Shown one piece after another: positions 16,809-25,954 of a DNA stretch of 64,000 nucleotides. How positions within the stretch are numbered: position 1 is the first letter of the stretch; each line of letters opens with the position of its first letter. The notes under the pieces were generated by a model. That model was not told the DNA's origin. It worked only from the letters and a program-made list of their open reading frames with translations, and did no database searches. Both the position numbers and the translations under genes were made by a program. The DNA is from Candidatus Mailhella excrementigallinarum (lineage in GTDB: Bacteria; Desulfobacterota; Desulfovibrionia; Desulfovibrionales; Desulfovibrionaceae), in assembly GCA_944324075.1 (NCBI GenBank), contig CALUUZ010000007.1:82714-146713 (forward strand), in the 5' to 3' direction.

Positions 16809-17560
16809 TTGGTTATCGGAGCCCAGAACTTCATGTCCGGCTTGGCCATATTCAGTTCCTTCAGTGTGATATCCACACTTTGCGGCCCCATGGCCCATGG
16901 AGCAACCTGATACGGAGGAAAATGAATACGCAGCCCGTCGGATAAAAGAACAAATATTTGAAAATTGCTCTCGACAGGTTCTGTACCGGCCTGAAGCATA
17001 TCATCGGGAATTGCTTCTTCCTCCGGATTCGACTCCGCACCAAGCCGCTGCCGGGAAATACGTGCAAACTCCAATATCGCGCGTTCAGGATCAAGAAACA
17101 GATCTTCCAGCAGCACGGGATATCCTGTTTCCACTTCATAATTATGGGCCACCAGACTGAGCTGGCCATGCGCTCCGCCCATATAGCTCCATACCGTCCA
17201 GAGAATAGACTCAACTGTCTGTGTGGGGCGCGTCAATTCATAAGTAACACTCAGTTCCCTTGGAACAAAAATTTCTGCTGTTTCCTTCCCTCTCTCCTGT
17301 TCCCACAATGCAGCCAGTTCTTCCGCTTCCTTTTCAAATTCGGCTACAACGCCGCGCACGAAGCCCTCTGACTCCTCGTCAATTCTACTTATGCCGGTAA
17401 CCGGCCACGATACCTTGATATTCACCTTTTCATTTTGCTTTTCCAGCGTACGAACAACAGGTTCGGGATGGGTATCAGCCCGCGCGAAAACAGGGCAAAT
17501 CAGAAAGATGCCAAAACATAATACGACGGAACCATGAAGCAGCAAACGGGAAAAAAACAT
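16805..17560 (-). CDS. Secreted DUF3298-type (RsiV/PdaC-like) protein
   Basis: A 251-residue exported protein: a signal peptide (FFSRLLLHGSVVLCFGIFLI, cleavage near VFARA) is followed by an N-terminal half with INIKVSWPVTGI-like beta strands and the DUF3298 signature region (WSYMGGAHGQLS, VLLEDLF, and near the end FPPYQVAPWAMGPQSVDI). Related domains occur in the anti-sigma factor RsiV and the deacetylase PdaC, where they bind cell-wall ligands. GGAGG five bases before 17560 fixes the start, although the frame is open for 26 more codons. It diverges from formate-THF ligase. Confidence 0.75.
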   Translation of the reverse strand: MFFSRLLLHGSVVLCFGIFLICPVFARADTHPEPVVRTLEKQNEKVNIKVSWPVTGISRIDEESEGFVRGVVAEFEKEAEELAALWEQERGKETAEIFVPRELSVTYELTRPTQTVESILWTVWSYMGGAHGQLSLVAHNYEVETGYPVLLEDLFLDPERAILEFARISRQRLGAESNPEEEAIPDDMLQAGTEPVESNFQIFVLLSDGLRIHFPPYQVAPWAMGPQSVDITLKELNMAKPDMKFWAPITN

Positions 17561-17793
17561 GACGGCCTCCAGGCAGGAATAAAGATGGCCTGTTTGTACG
17601 CGAGTTGAAACTAAAAGCAAGCCCGGCGAAGTCTCCATCGCGGGACGCAGGAACTTTCAAGCATAGCCAAAGTCCGCCAAATCATATATGGTCGCGCGGT
17701 CTTGTCCGGCAGAAGAGCCGGCCTCAAGGCTCCATATTGTACTCTAACCCAGACGGGCGTCCTGCCCGCCGGAATCCGACGGAGGTACGGAGC

Positions 17794-19560
17794 ATGGCTC
17801 TTGATCCGAAAAGTTTTGCCGACTGGGAAATCGCGTTGGATGCTGAAAAAAACATGCCGGACATATATGAAATCGGACGCAGACTCGGCCTGGAAAGCAG
17901 AGAGTTGCTTCCCTATGGGCACTTCATGGGGAAAATCGATGCAGACGCAGTCATGCGTCGTCTTGAAAACACGCCCAACGGAAAATATATTGATGTGACC
18001 GCCATTACTCCTACTCCGCTGGGAGAAGGCAAATCCACCACAACCATAGGTCTGGTACAGGGGCTTGGGAAACGCGGCAGGAAAGCTGTTGCCGCAATCC
18101 GTCAGCCTTCGGGGGGACCGACCATGGGTACCAAGGGCTCCGCAGCAGGGGGAGGACTTTCGCAGTGCATCCCCCTCACTCAGTATTCCCTGGGATTCAC
18201 CGGTGACATCAATGCCGTCACCAACGCTCACAATTTGGCTATGGTTGCGCTTTCCGCCCGTATGCAGCACGAGCGAAACTATGACGATGAAACCCTGCTG
18301 CGCCTTTCCGGTCAGGCCCGGCTGAATATTGACCCCGCTCGCGTTCAGATGGGGTGGGTCATTGATTTCTGCTGTCAGTCGCTGCGCCATGTCATCACCG
18401 GCATGGGCGGGCGCAATGACGGATATATGATGCAGTCCCATTTCGATATTTCCGTATCCTCGGAAGTCATGGCCATATTGGCTGTCGCGCGGGATCTGGC
18501 CGATCTGCGCGAGCGCATGGGACGCATTGTGGTCGCCTACAGCCGGGACGGAAATCCCGTCACTACTGCTGATTTGCGTGTGGACGGCGCCATGACGGCC
18601 TGGATGGTGGAAGCCCTCAAGCCCAATCTGATCCAAACCCTGGAAGGACAGCCTGTTCTTGTTCACGCCGGGCCATTCGCCAATATCGCGCTTGGACAAA
18701 GTTCCGTCATCGCTGATCGCATAGGTCTGAAACTTTCCGAATATCTGGTAACGGAATCAGGATTCGGTGCGGATATAGGCTATGAAAAATTCTGGAATCT
18801 CAAATGCCATTACAGTGGGCTTGCACCTGATGCCGCAGTGGTAGTGGCCACTATCCGCGCTTTAAAAAGTCACGGCGGAGCTCCCGTTCCTGTACCCGGC
18901 CGCCCTCTTCCCGAGGAATATAAAAAGGAAAATGTGGCATTTGTAGAACGCGGCTGCTGTAACCTTTTACGTCATATTGAAACTGTAAAAAAATCCGGTG
19001 TCTCCCCTGTCGTATGCATCAATGCCTTTACCGGAGACAGCAAGGCTGAAATAGCCGCTGTCCGCAGTCTGTGTGAAGCTGCCGGCGCACGCGTCGCCCT
19101 TTCATCCCACTGGGAACAGGGAGGAAATGGTGCATTGGAACTTGCTGATGCCGTCATGGATGCTTGTCAGGAACAAAGCTTCTTCCGCCCGCTTTATGAC
19201 TGGAACCTTCCTCTGGAACAGCGCATAGAGCGTATCGCGCAGGAAGTATATGGAGCAGACGGAGTAGATTACACTTCCGAAGCCCGAAAGCAGCTTGCCA
19301 GCCTCCAAAGCAGGGACGACGCCGCTTCCCTCGGCGTCTGCATGGCCAAAACCCATCTTTCCCTATCGGATGATCCTGCCCGGAAAGGAGTTCCGACCGG
19401 CTGGAGACTGAAAATACGTGATATACTCCTTTTCGGAGGCGCAGGTCTTGTCGTACCTGTTACCGGGGCTATCTCCCTCATGCCGGGAACAGGTTCCAAC
19501 CCTGCCTATCGAAATATTGATGTAGATGTAGCCACGGGCCGCGTTCACGGGATCTTTTAA
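17794..19560 (+). CDS. fhs: Formate-tetrahydrofolate ligase
   Basis: The enzyme makes 10-formyl-THF from formate, THF and ATP, feeding one-carbon metabolism. The 588-residue protein has the ATP-binding TPTPLGEGKSTTTIGL, the family signature region PSGGPTMGTKGSAAGGGLSQ, GDINAVTNAHNL, and the C-terminal GGAGLVVPVTGAISLMPG. GGAGG eight bases before 17794 supports this start; the open frame extends 63 codons upstream into the divergent gap without a site. The gene stands alone here. Confidence 0.95.
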   Translation: MALDPKSFADWEIALDAEKNMPDIYEIGRRLGLESRELLPYGHFMGKIDADAVMRRLENTPNGKYIDVTAITPTPLGEGKSTTTIGLVQGLGKRGRKAVAAIRQPSGGPTMGTKGSAAGGGLSQCIPLTQYSLGFTGDINAVTNAHNLAMVALSARMQHERNYDDETLLRLSGQARLNIDPARVQMGWVIDFCCQSLRHVITGMGGRNDGYMMQSHFDISVSSEVMAILAVARDLADLRERMGRIVVAYSRDGNPVTTADLRVDGAMTAWMVEALKPNLIQTLEGQPVLVHAGPFANIALGQSSVIADRIGLKLSEYLVTESGFGADIGYEKFWNLKCHYSGLAPDAAVVVATIRALKSHGGAPVPVPGRPLPEEYKKENVAFVERGCCNLLRHIETVKKSGVSPVVCINAFTGDSKAEIAAVRSLCEAAGARVALSSHWEQGGNGALELADAVMDACQEQSFFRPLYDWNLPLEQRIERIAQEVYGADGVDYTSEARKQLASLQSRDDAASLGVCMAKTHLSLSDDPARKGVPTGWRLKIRDILLFGGAGLVVPVTGAISLMPGTGSNPAYRNIDVDVATGRVHGIF

Positions 19561-19778
19561 AGCATTTTGACATGAGAGATGCAGGTCAGGATATTGAGTG
19601 CTGGCCGGCAGATTTTTCCATGGCAGAATGCTCCGGAACCGACATCGCGGGCCAGGATGCTCTGACCGCAGTATCCGCGTCTGGAGCAGCAGGGCCATAG
19701 TCCGCTGGCAATTCAGGCATCAACGGCCAGGATACCTGCTCAACAGCATTCTGGGATAAAATGTGTTCCGACAATAAC

Positions 19779-19807
19779 TTGACTAGGCTTTGGAATAAAG
19801 CTATCTG
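19779..19807 (+). promoter_or_regulatory. Putative promoter of the small winged-helix gene
   Basis: TTGACT (19779-19784), a 17-base spacer and TATCTG (19802-19807) lie 34 bases upstream of the start codon. Confidence 0.5.
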
Positions 19808-19840
19808 CATGCCATTCCTGTTTGGAAAAAGGAGTTTCCC

Positions 19841-20014
19841 ATGGAAGACAAGGTTCTCGATGCTATGAAGAAGGCGGGGAAACCCGTTCGTCCCGGCGAT
19901 GTGGCCAAAGAACTCGGTGTGGACAGCAAGGACGTTTCCAAAGCCATTGATGCCCTCAAAAAAGCGGGAAAAATTTATTCTCCCAAGCGCTGTTATTACG
20001 AACCCATTGCGTAA
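19841..20014 (+). CDS. Small winged-helix DNA-binding-like protein
   Basis: A 57-residue protein that reads as one compact winged helix-turn-helix: VLDAMKKAGKPVRPGDVAK, then ELGVDSKDVSKAIDALKKAG, then the wing KIYSPKRCYYEP. This layout is like the MarR/Z-alpha or replication-A/Dprm type of minimal wHTH. AAGGAG lies 8 bases before the ATG and a promoter lies just upstream, so it is likely a true gene. It could be a small transcription factor or a partner subunit; its target is unknown. A repeat-like hairpin region follows the stop. Confidence 0.75.
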   Translation: MEDKVLDAMKKAGKPVRPGDVAKELGVDSKDVSKAIDALKKAGKIYSPKRCYYEPIA

Positions 20015-20029
20015 GGAAACATATGGAAC

Positions 20030-20130
20030 ATTTTCGTTCTGAAAATGTTTCCGACGTCGTACAGAGCGAGAAACCGCCGCGATACCGGAGCAGATGCGCG
20101 TGTTCTGCTGCTACCCCGGTGTCGCGACGG
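20030..20130. repeat. Dispersed intergenic repeat, family C copy 2, with a long hairpin
   Basis: AACATTTTC/GAAAATGTT forms a hairpin at about 20032-20051. A longer imperfect hairpin at 20074-20130 has arms CGCGA-ACCGG-AGCAG and CTGCT-CCGGT-TCGCG. The first part and the CCGCCGCGAT block resemble 10757-10835. A T-rich stretch follows the second hairpin, so it may also terminate the small wHTH gene. Confidence 0.45.
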
Positions 20131-20187
20131 TCTTTTGTTACTTGCAACTTCAGTAATACTTTCAACATGAAATTGCGCACAGGAGTT

Positions 20188-21168
20188 CTAGCCTGCTTTC
20201 CCGCATGCCCGGGCAGACTGTAACTCTTCGCGCGCATCACGCATAAATCCTTCAAGAGCCAGAGTGATAAAATGCCGTATGGCATCAAGGGCCAGGGCCA
20301 TATCCCTCCCGGCCAGCAGGGGATGCGCAAACATCAGGGCAAGCATGCCCTGTCTGTTTCCTCTTGTTTCCAGAGGGAGCCAGAGAACCTTGCCCGCATC
20401 AGGGCTGCCCGTACTGCCGCCACAACAAATCAACTGAACAGACATGGTGCGTATTTCTGCCGGAGCTTCTCCCAAAAGGAATTCGCACCAGGCCCGTGAC
20501 GAGGCGGCATCCAGCCTGTTACTGGCATCATCCTGTCCAATAAAGGCAAAAACCTCTCTGCCTCCCCCCCACCATAAGGCATGGATTCCGCGCAGGTCGA
20601 GCAGGCTACGAAGTTCATCACCACAGCGGCGCAACAGATCCCGGGCATCCTCCGCCTCGGAAACAACAGAGAACAGACGAAGCATTAATGCGCATACTTC
20701 GCTTTTTCGATTCAACAGTTCTCTGGTCATGAGAATCTCCCGTGACATACGGGACATATCCTGATACAGATTCCGTACCTCAAGAGCGCGGCTTAATGCT
20801 TCATGTACATGTTTTTTCTGCAAAGGAGCACGCAGAACTTGCTGAAATCCCGCATCGAGGGCTTCTTCCAGCAGATGAGGTTCCGGATTCTCTGACAGAA
20901 GAAGCACCACCGGAAGATAGCTCAGCCGTCGCATCAGGTCGGGAGTTTCTTTCGCGAGGTGAAGCCATGCTTTGCTTCCAAGCCACAGAAGCAACGGTTC
21001 TTCCTTCTCCTCGCGGGAAGAAGCAAAACTGTCCAGCAATTCCGCCAGATGTCTGCTATCCATGGTGTCCAGCACCTGACAGCGGTACGACGCTCCAGCA
21101 TTTTGCCGCAGAATGCCGCACTCTTCCTCTGTCAGCCCAAGCGTCCATAATGTAAGGATATTTGTCAT
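20188..21168 (-). CDS. Degenerate receiver plus GAF-like protein
   Basis: A 326-residue protein of unknown role. Residues 1-125 look like a response-regulator receiver in overall pattern (ILTLWTLGLTEEECGIL; VVLLLSENPEPHLLEEALDAGFQQVLRAP) but lack the usual acidic pair at the N-terminus and a clear phospho-acceptor Asp (LLLWLGSKAW), and the usual KP is RAP. A helical linker (ALEVRNLYQDMSRMSREIL) leads to a GAF-like C-terminal domain (RLFSVVSEAEDARDLLRRCGDEL, GKVLWLPLETRGNRQGMLAL). There is no output domain. It may be a sensor or adaptor that works without phosphorylation. Confidence 0.65.
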   Translation of the reverse strand: MTNILTLWTLGLTEEECGILRQNAGASYRCQVLDTMDSRHLAELLDSFASSREEKEEPLLLWLGSKAWLHLAKETPDLMRRLSYLPVVLLLSENPEPHLLEEALDAGFQQVLRAPLQKKHVHEALSRALEVRNLYQDMSRMSREILMTRELLNRKSEVCALMLRLFSVVSEAEDARDLLRRCGDELRSLLDLRGIHALWWGGGREVFAFIGQDDASNRLDAASSRAWCEFLLGEAPAEIRTMSVQLICCGGSTGSPDAGKVLWLPLETRGNRQGMLALMFAHPLLAGRDMALALDAIRHFITLALEGFMRDAREELQSARACGKAG

Positions 21169-21418
21169 CGCTATTCTGCCTTTTCAGGCGTATTTCCGGC
21201 AAAATTTGCCTGAGTTAATGCTTCAATAGCCGGTTCATCAATTTTTATGCAAAAACCATGCCTTAATATGATTTTATTGGTTTCAATGGATACGCAAAAA
21301 ATAAATATTCTCCCCTTCTTCTTTCCCTGGAGATGCAAACATTGTTCAGACGGACCATTGACGCGCGGTCAATCCCCACGTAATGCAAAACATCCGGCAT
21401 GAAACAGGAGAAACACAA

Positions 21419-22285
21419 ATGACAAGCTCACTGGAGGATATCGTGGACTTCCCCGTCTGGCTTGATGCCATGCGCCAGCCAGACGCAATGCAGGCCGCCG
21501 CGTATGAAAGCTGTTCCGCTGATTTCAGGGCCAGCCTGAAAACTGCGATTGCCTTCGGTTTTCACCTATGGAGGGAATCCGCCGCCATAACCGAGACCCG
21601 GCTTGTCAACCCACGAACCGGTTTCTCGCATATGTTCGCCAGCCGCCCGGCTGCATGGACGCTTGCGCTTCTTTCTCCCGGCTACGCTTCTCCCGCGCGT
21701 TTCCTTGCCGCGATTCTTCCCTCTATCCTGGCAGGAGTAGACAAAATCGCCGTTGCCGCTCTGAACGCTCCCCCATCCTCTCCCCTGTGTACCGCGTTTG
21801 AGCTGGCAGGACTGGAAGATATTTTCATTCTCACCTCTGGAGAGCATGACGCATCTGATCTTCTGCACGAACTGCATGAAACGGATGCTGACGGGCGTAT
21901 CCTGTTTTTCCCCATGCCCTCCTCATCTCCCTCTCCGTGCTTTTCCGCCATACGGCAAACAGCGGAAAGTCTGAAACTCCCTCTATGGAGCGATTCTCCG
22001 GCTCCACGCCTTTATATCGCCTGTTCTGACGGCAACAAAAACAGCGGAGATGTGCCTCGGCGGGATATCATTGCCTGGGCCCATGGTGATGCGGAATTTC
22101 TTGACCATGCCGACAGCAGCGCTGCCGCATGGTTTACACCGTATTCTGCCGGGACATTTCATCGTTCCGAAGACGTTCCTGCGGTCCGTTCCTTCGGACC
22201 AGGTATGGAAGCATGCTGGATTCATCCCTTGCTGGATCCCGATTATTTCCGCACCCGCGCACTTTGTGCGTACCTCAACAGGTGA
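21419..22285 (+). CDS. Hypothetical protein with a histidinol-dehydrogenase-like core
   Basis: A 288-residue protein that I do not recognise with certainty. A central segment (LSPGYASPARFLAAILPSILAG, VDKIAVAALN, CTAFELAGLEDIFILTSGEHD) follows the pattern of histidinol dehydrogenase, where P-S-S-V-L, PAxVAGV and the LAGV motif occur in the same order. The zinc ligands and active-site histidines of HisD are not evident, so it is not a working HisD. GGAG eight bases before 21419 supports this start. It lies 28 bp upstream of the EF-G-2 gene and may be co-transcribed with it. Confidence 0.55.
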   Translation: MTSSLEDIVDFPVWLDAMRQPDAMQAAAYESCSADFRASLKTAIAFGFHLWRESAAITETRLVNPRTGFSHMFASRPAAWTLALLSPGYASPARFLAAILPSILAGVDKIAVAALNAPPSSPLCTAFELAGLEDIFILTSGEHDASDLLHELHETDADGRILFFPMPSSSPSPCFSAIRQTAESLKLPLWSDSPAPRLYIACSDGNKNSGDVPRRDIIAWAHGDAEFLDHADSSAAAWFTPYSAGTFHRSEDVPAVRSFGPGMEACWIHPLLDPDYFRTRALCAYLNR

Positions 22286-22313
22286 GCAGGTTATCTCTTT
22301 CAGGAGTTGTGCC

Positions 22314-24380
22314 ATGGACATATCATCAAAACGGTTCAGCCACATGCGGAACATGCGCAATATAGGCATCATTGCTCATATTGATGCGGGCAAAACCACA
22401 CTGACAGAACGCATGCTGTTTTATACCCGCAGGATACACCGGATGGGAGAAGTTCATGACGGAACTGCCACGATGGACTTCATGCCAGAGGAACAGGAAC
22501 GCGGCATCACCATTGCGGCAGCGGCAACTTCCTGCCAATGGGGAGATTGCACGCTGAATATCATTGATACTCCCGGACATGTGGACTTCACCATTGAAGT
22601 TGAACGTTCACTCCGAGTACTGGATGGAGCAGTCGGCGTTTTTTGCGCAGTGGGGGGAGTTGAACCGCAATCAGAAACAGTCTGGAGGCAGTCGGAACAT
22701 TTCGGTGTACCCAAACTGGTACTTATCAATAAAATGGACAGGTCGGGAGCGGACTTTTCCGGCGTGCTTAAAGCATTGAGGGAACGTCTGGGGGCAAACC
22801 CTCTTGCTGTCAATATCCCGCTTGGAGAAGGGGAATCATTTCAGGGCATCATCGATCTGATTTCGCTGTGTGTGCTCGAATTCAGTCAGGAAGATCAGGG
22901 CGTCAGCGTGAAAACACGGAAATTGACAGAAGAAGAAAATCCCCTGGCCCTTTCCTGGCGCGATCTTCTGCTGGAAGGCCTGGCGGACATCGATGATACG
23001 TTCATGGAGCGCTATCTTGACGGCGATTTCACGGAAGAGGATATTCATGACGCCTTGCGGCGGGCCACGCTTGCGCGCCGGACATGTCCCGTTCTGGCCG
23101 GATCGGCTCTGCGCAATACAGGCGTCCAGCCTCTGCTTGACGCCGTATGCCGCTACCTCCCCTCGCCGCTTGACGTCCCCGCCCCCACAGGAGTGAAAAA
23201 CGAAGAAAATATCCTTATCAAACCTGATCCGGAAGCCCCCTCCGTCGCCCTTGTTTTTAAAGTTCAACTTGAGGAAAAACGCAAACTGTCCCTGCTCCGG
23301 ATTTACTCGGGCACTATCCGGGCAGGTGACGCCATCCATAACGCCAGCCAGAAAACGGATGAACGGATATCCCGGATCTTCCGGCTTCATGCTGATCGCC
23401 GGGAACAGCTTTCCGAAGCGTCAGCGGGGGATATTGTCGCCGTGATGGGGCTGCGCGGCGCGCGTACGGGCGATACCATCACCGCACCGCACGCGCCGGT
23501 GCTCCTGGAGAGAGTGGATGAATATCATCCGGTTATTTCTCTTGCTCTTGAGCCGCGCAACAGCGAAGAGGGCAAAACGCTCGACGAGGCGTTGGAGCGC
23601 TATCAGGCGGAGGATCCGACACTGACGGCATCGCTGGACGAAGGCTCCGGACACCGGATTGTTTCCGGCATGGGCGAACTGCACCTTGAGGTGCTGCTGG
23701 AACGCATGCGGCGGGAATATGGTCTGTCTCCCCGTGCCGGGCAGCCGCAGGTTGTCATGCGCGAAACACTGGCCCGCAATGCAGAGGGATACGGCCGTTT
23801 CGACCGGGAGCTCGGCAATGTCGGCCACTTTGGCGAAGTGGAACTGGAGGCATCCCCTCGCGAAAGAGGGGCCGGCAATCGCGTACGATTTGCTCCGGAA
23901 TATGATCCGGATATTCATCGGATGAAAGGAATGCCTGCCTTTCCCCGTCAGTTGGCGGAAGAGGTTCGCCAGGGAGTGCTGGACAATCTGCTCTCCGGCC
24001 CGGCTACAGGATACCCCGTGCAGGATGTTGATATTCTTGTCACTCGTATCGGCAGGGAAGAAGGACGTACGACCCCCGCGGGGTGTCACATGGCGGCAGG
24101 CCTGGCCATGCGCAATGCCATGGAAAAAGGCGGGACTCTGGCACTGGAACCGATTATGCGCGTGGAAGTCAGTGTGCCGGATGATTTTCTCGGCAACGCC
24201 ATCAGTCTTTTCAATATGCGGAACGGAAGGGTGGAACACCTGTCAGATCGGGCTGGTCTCAAGACTATCGAAGGAGTGGCTCCAATGCGCAGATTATTCG
24301 GCTTTTCAACGGATCTGCGCTCTGCCACCCAGGGACGTGCGGGACTTGTTCTGCGCTTTGAAACTTATGACTCCCTATGA
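22314..24380 (+). CDS. Elongation factor G-like GTPase (EF-G-2 type)
   Basis: A 688-residue translational GTPase. G1 is AHIDAGKTT, the switch I region has RGIT, G3 is DTPGHVDF and G4 is NKMD. Domains II to V follow, with PVLAGSALRNTGVQPLLDAV and the C-terminal VSVPDDFLGNAISLFNMRNG. The sequence and the gene context (no rpsL, rpsG or tuf nearby) suggest a second EF-G paralogue rather than the main fusA. Paralogues may act in ribosome recycling or under stress; which applies here is not shown. CAGGAG precedes the ATG at 22314; the open frame upstream overlaps the preceding gene. The stop overlaps rsmA (ATGA). Confidence 0.88.
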   Translation: MDISSKRFSHMRNMRNIGIIAHIDAGKTTLTERMLFYTRRIHRMGEVHDGTATMDFMPEEQERGITIAAAATSCQWGDCTLNIIDTPGHVDFTIEVERSLRVLDGAVGVFCAVGGVEPQSETVWRQSEHFGVPKLVLINKMDRSGADFSGVLKALRERLGANPLAVNIPLGEGESFQGIIDLISLCVLEFSQEDQGVSVKTRKLTEEENPLALSWRDLLLEGLADIDDTFMERYLDGDFTEEDIHDALRRATLARRTCPVLAGSALRNTGVQPLLDAVCRYLPSPLDVPAPTGVKNEENILIKPDPEAPSVALVFKVQLEEKRKLSLLRIYSGTIRAGDAIHNASQKTDERISRIFRLHADRREQLSEASAGDIVAVMGLRGARTGDTITAPHAPVLLERVDEYHPVISLALEPRNSEEGKTLDEALERYQAEDPTLTASLDEGSGHRIVSGMGELHLEVLLERMRREYGLSPRAGQPQVVMRETLARNAEGYGRFDRELGNVGHFGEVELEASPRERGAGNRVRFAPEYDPDIHRMKGMPAFPRQLAEEVRQGVLDNLLSGPATGYPVQDVDILVTRIGREEGRTTPAGCHMAAGLAMRNAMEKGGTLALEPIMRVEVSVPDDFLGNAISLFNMRNGRVEHLSDRAGLKTIEGVAPMRRLFGFSTDLRSATQGRAGLVLRFETYDSL

Positions 24381-25165
24381 ACATGAACGAGTTGTCAGCC
24401 AAAAAAAGTCTGGGCCAGCATTTCCTCCGCGATGAATCCGCGATACGACGCATAGTCGACATGATGGGAATTGAGGCAGATGATCATGTACTGGAAATCG
24501 GTCCAGGCCCGGGGGCTTTGACGCGCTACCTCAGGGAAAGCGTCTGCTCTCGTCTGACTCTTCTGGAAAAGGACGATCGTTTTGCCGCGCTTCATTCCTC
24601 CTGTCCTCGGCCGGGTCTGCAGGTCATACATGGCGATGCCCTGACCTACCCATGGGAGAAGCTTGCCGCCCCCTGCAGGATTGTCGGAAATTTGCCGTAC
24701 AATATCGCTTCTCCCCTGATGTGGGATATTGTTTCCCGCACTCGGGGATATGTCCGCGCCGTCTTCATGATTCAGAAAGAAGTGGCGGATCGTATCCTGG
24801 CGGAGCCGGGAAGCAAGACATATGGCGCCCTCTCCGTCTGGATTCAGAGTTACGCCGTCCCTCGCAAAGGTTTTATCGTCAGACCGGGAGCATTTTCTCC
24901 TCCGCCGAAAGTTGACTCCGCTGTCATCACGCTGGCTCCCCTGCCGCGGACTGATTTCCCGCGGGACGCGGCAGCGCTGGCCACGCTGCTGAAAATATGT
25001 TTCCAGCAGCGCCGCAAGCAGTTGCAACGTATTCTCCGTTCACACTTTTCAGAAGAAAACATTCTGGCTTCACTGGAAGAAAGTGGTATCGCCCCTGCCC
25101 GCCGTCCAGAGACTCTGACCCCAGAAGAGTTTCAAAAACTTGCCTTGCGGCTTTTTTATGCTTGA
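24377..25165 (+). CDS. rsmA: 16S rRNA (adenine1518/1519-N6) dimethyltransferase
   Basis: RsmA (KsgA) dimethylates two adjacent adenosines in the 3' hairpin of 16S rRNA late in 30S assembly. The 262-residue protein has the N-terminal KKSLGQHFLRDE, the SAM motif LEIGPGPGALTRYL, the catalytic NLPYNIASPL and the C-terminal substrate domain (PGAFSPPPKVDSAVITL). Its ATG overlaps the EF-G stop by four bases, which couples their translation. Confidence 0.95.
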   Translation: MNMNELSAKKSLGQHFLRDESAIRRIVDMMGIEADDHVLEIGPGPGALTRYLRESVCSRLTLLEKDDRFAALHSSCPRPGLQVIHGDALTYPWEKLAAPCRIVGNLPYNIASPLMWDIVSRTRGYVRAVFMIQKEVADRILAEPGSKTYGALSVWIQSYAVPRKGFIVRPGAFSPPPKVDSAVITLAPLPRTDFPRDAAALATLLKICFQQRRKQLQRILRSHFSEENILASLEESGIAPARRPETLTPEEFQKLALRLFYA

Positions 25166-25277
25166 CGACGCGCATAAAACATGCTTTTCCCAAAAACATG
25201 CAAGGCGCGTCATTGACGCAAAAACGGCAAGTCCGTCCAGGATTTGCCATAACCGGAGCGTCCCCAAGGAGCATATC

Positions 25278-25550
25278 ATGACTAAAGCAGAACTTGTCGC
25301 CAAAATAGCCGCAAAGGCAGACCTGAACAAAGCATCCGCGGAGCGGGCCCTGAACGCCGTTCTTGAATCCATTGAAGCGACCCTGGTGGAAGAAGGCAAG
25401 CTGACCCTCACCGGCTTTGGTTCTTTCATGGTTGAAAAGCGTGAAGCCCGTACAGGCCGCAATCCCCGCACCGGTTCACAGATTGAAATCCCCGCTGCCA
25501 ACGCAGTGAAATTCCGGGTTGGCAAAACCCTCAAAGATGCGGTACAATAA
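25278..25550 (+). CDS. hup: HU-family DNA-binding protein
   Basis: A 90-residue nucleoid protein of the HU/IHF family: TKAELVAKIAAKADLNKASA, then GKLTLTGFGSFMVEKREAR, the DNA-contacting arm TGRNPRTGSQIEIPAANAV and KFRVGKTLKDAV. It bends and compacts DNA as a dimer. AAGGAG lies 6-7 bases upstream of the ATG at 25278; the frame is open further upstream, over the end of rsmA, but without family similarity. Confidence 0.95.
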   Translation: MTKAELVAKIAAKADLNKASAERALNAVLESIEATLVEEGKLTLTGFGSFMVEKREARTGRNPRTGSQIEIPAANAVKFRVGKTLKDAVQ

Positions 25551-25589
25551 TCCTGTCAATCAAGGATAGGTTCCGGGTACTTCATCGTC

Positions 25590-25735
25590 GAAATGCTCCC
25601 GGAGCTGAGCGGAGCTTGACGCCGGAGCATCTGCCATTCACCTGTGTTGTTTAATCCGGCTTCAGGCGTGAAACCTGCGGGTCAGAACGTGGGGGCTGAC
25701 TGATAGATATTTTCAGCTACAGAATGCTCTAACAG
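25590..25735. repeat. Dispersed intergenic repeat, family B copy 1
   Basis: Resembles 30046-30206. Shared blocks, in the same order, are CCCGGAGCTGAGCGGAGC against CCCGAAGTTGAGCGGAGC, GGCTTCAGGCGTGAAA against GGCTTCCGGCGTGAAA, a GGGGCTGA block, and CAGAATGC at the end. It lies directly after hup. Confidence 0.55.
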
Positions 25736-25774
25736 AAAAGGTCCGCGCTTTTTGTCCTTTTTTAAGGAGGCATC

Positions 25775-25954
25775 ATGTTACTGCCCGGAGAAAATGGTCA
25801 CAGCCCCTTCCCCTGGGATCTTCCTTTGTGGAGCCCTGATTATGCCATCTTTTTTGGTGTGCTTTACACTGTTCTGCTCGTACTCGGATGCGGATTGAGC
25901 ATTGTGTTCATGCGAGCCATGCGTGATGCCAGGAATCCGGATTCGCATCACTAG
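25775..25954 (+). CDS. Small single-pass membrane protein
   Basis: A 59-residue protein with an N-terminal polar part (LLPGENGHSPFPWDLPLWSP), one hydrophobic helix (YAIFFGVLYTVLLVLGCGLS) and a short charged tail ending RNPDSHH. AAGGAGG lies four bases before the ATG, so it is probably translated. It resembles small cytochrome-oxidase-assembly or symporter-accessory membrane proteins in shape, but no function can be assigned. It is an isolated gene between two repeat-bearing gaps. Confidence 0.65.
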   Translation: MLLPGENGHSPFPWDLPLWSPDYAIFFGVLYTVLLVLGCGLSIVFMRAMRDARNPDSHH

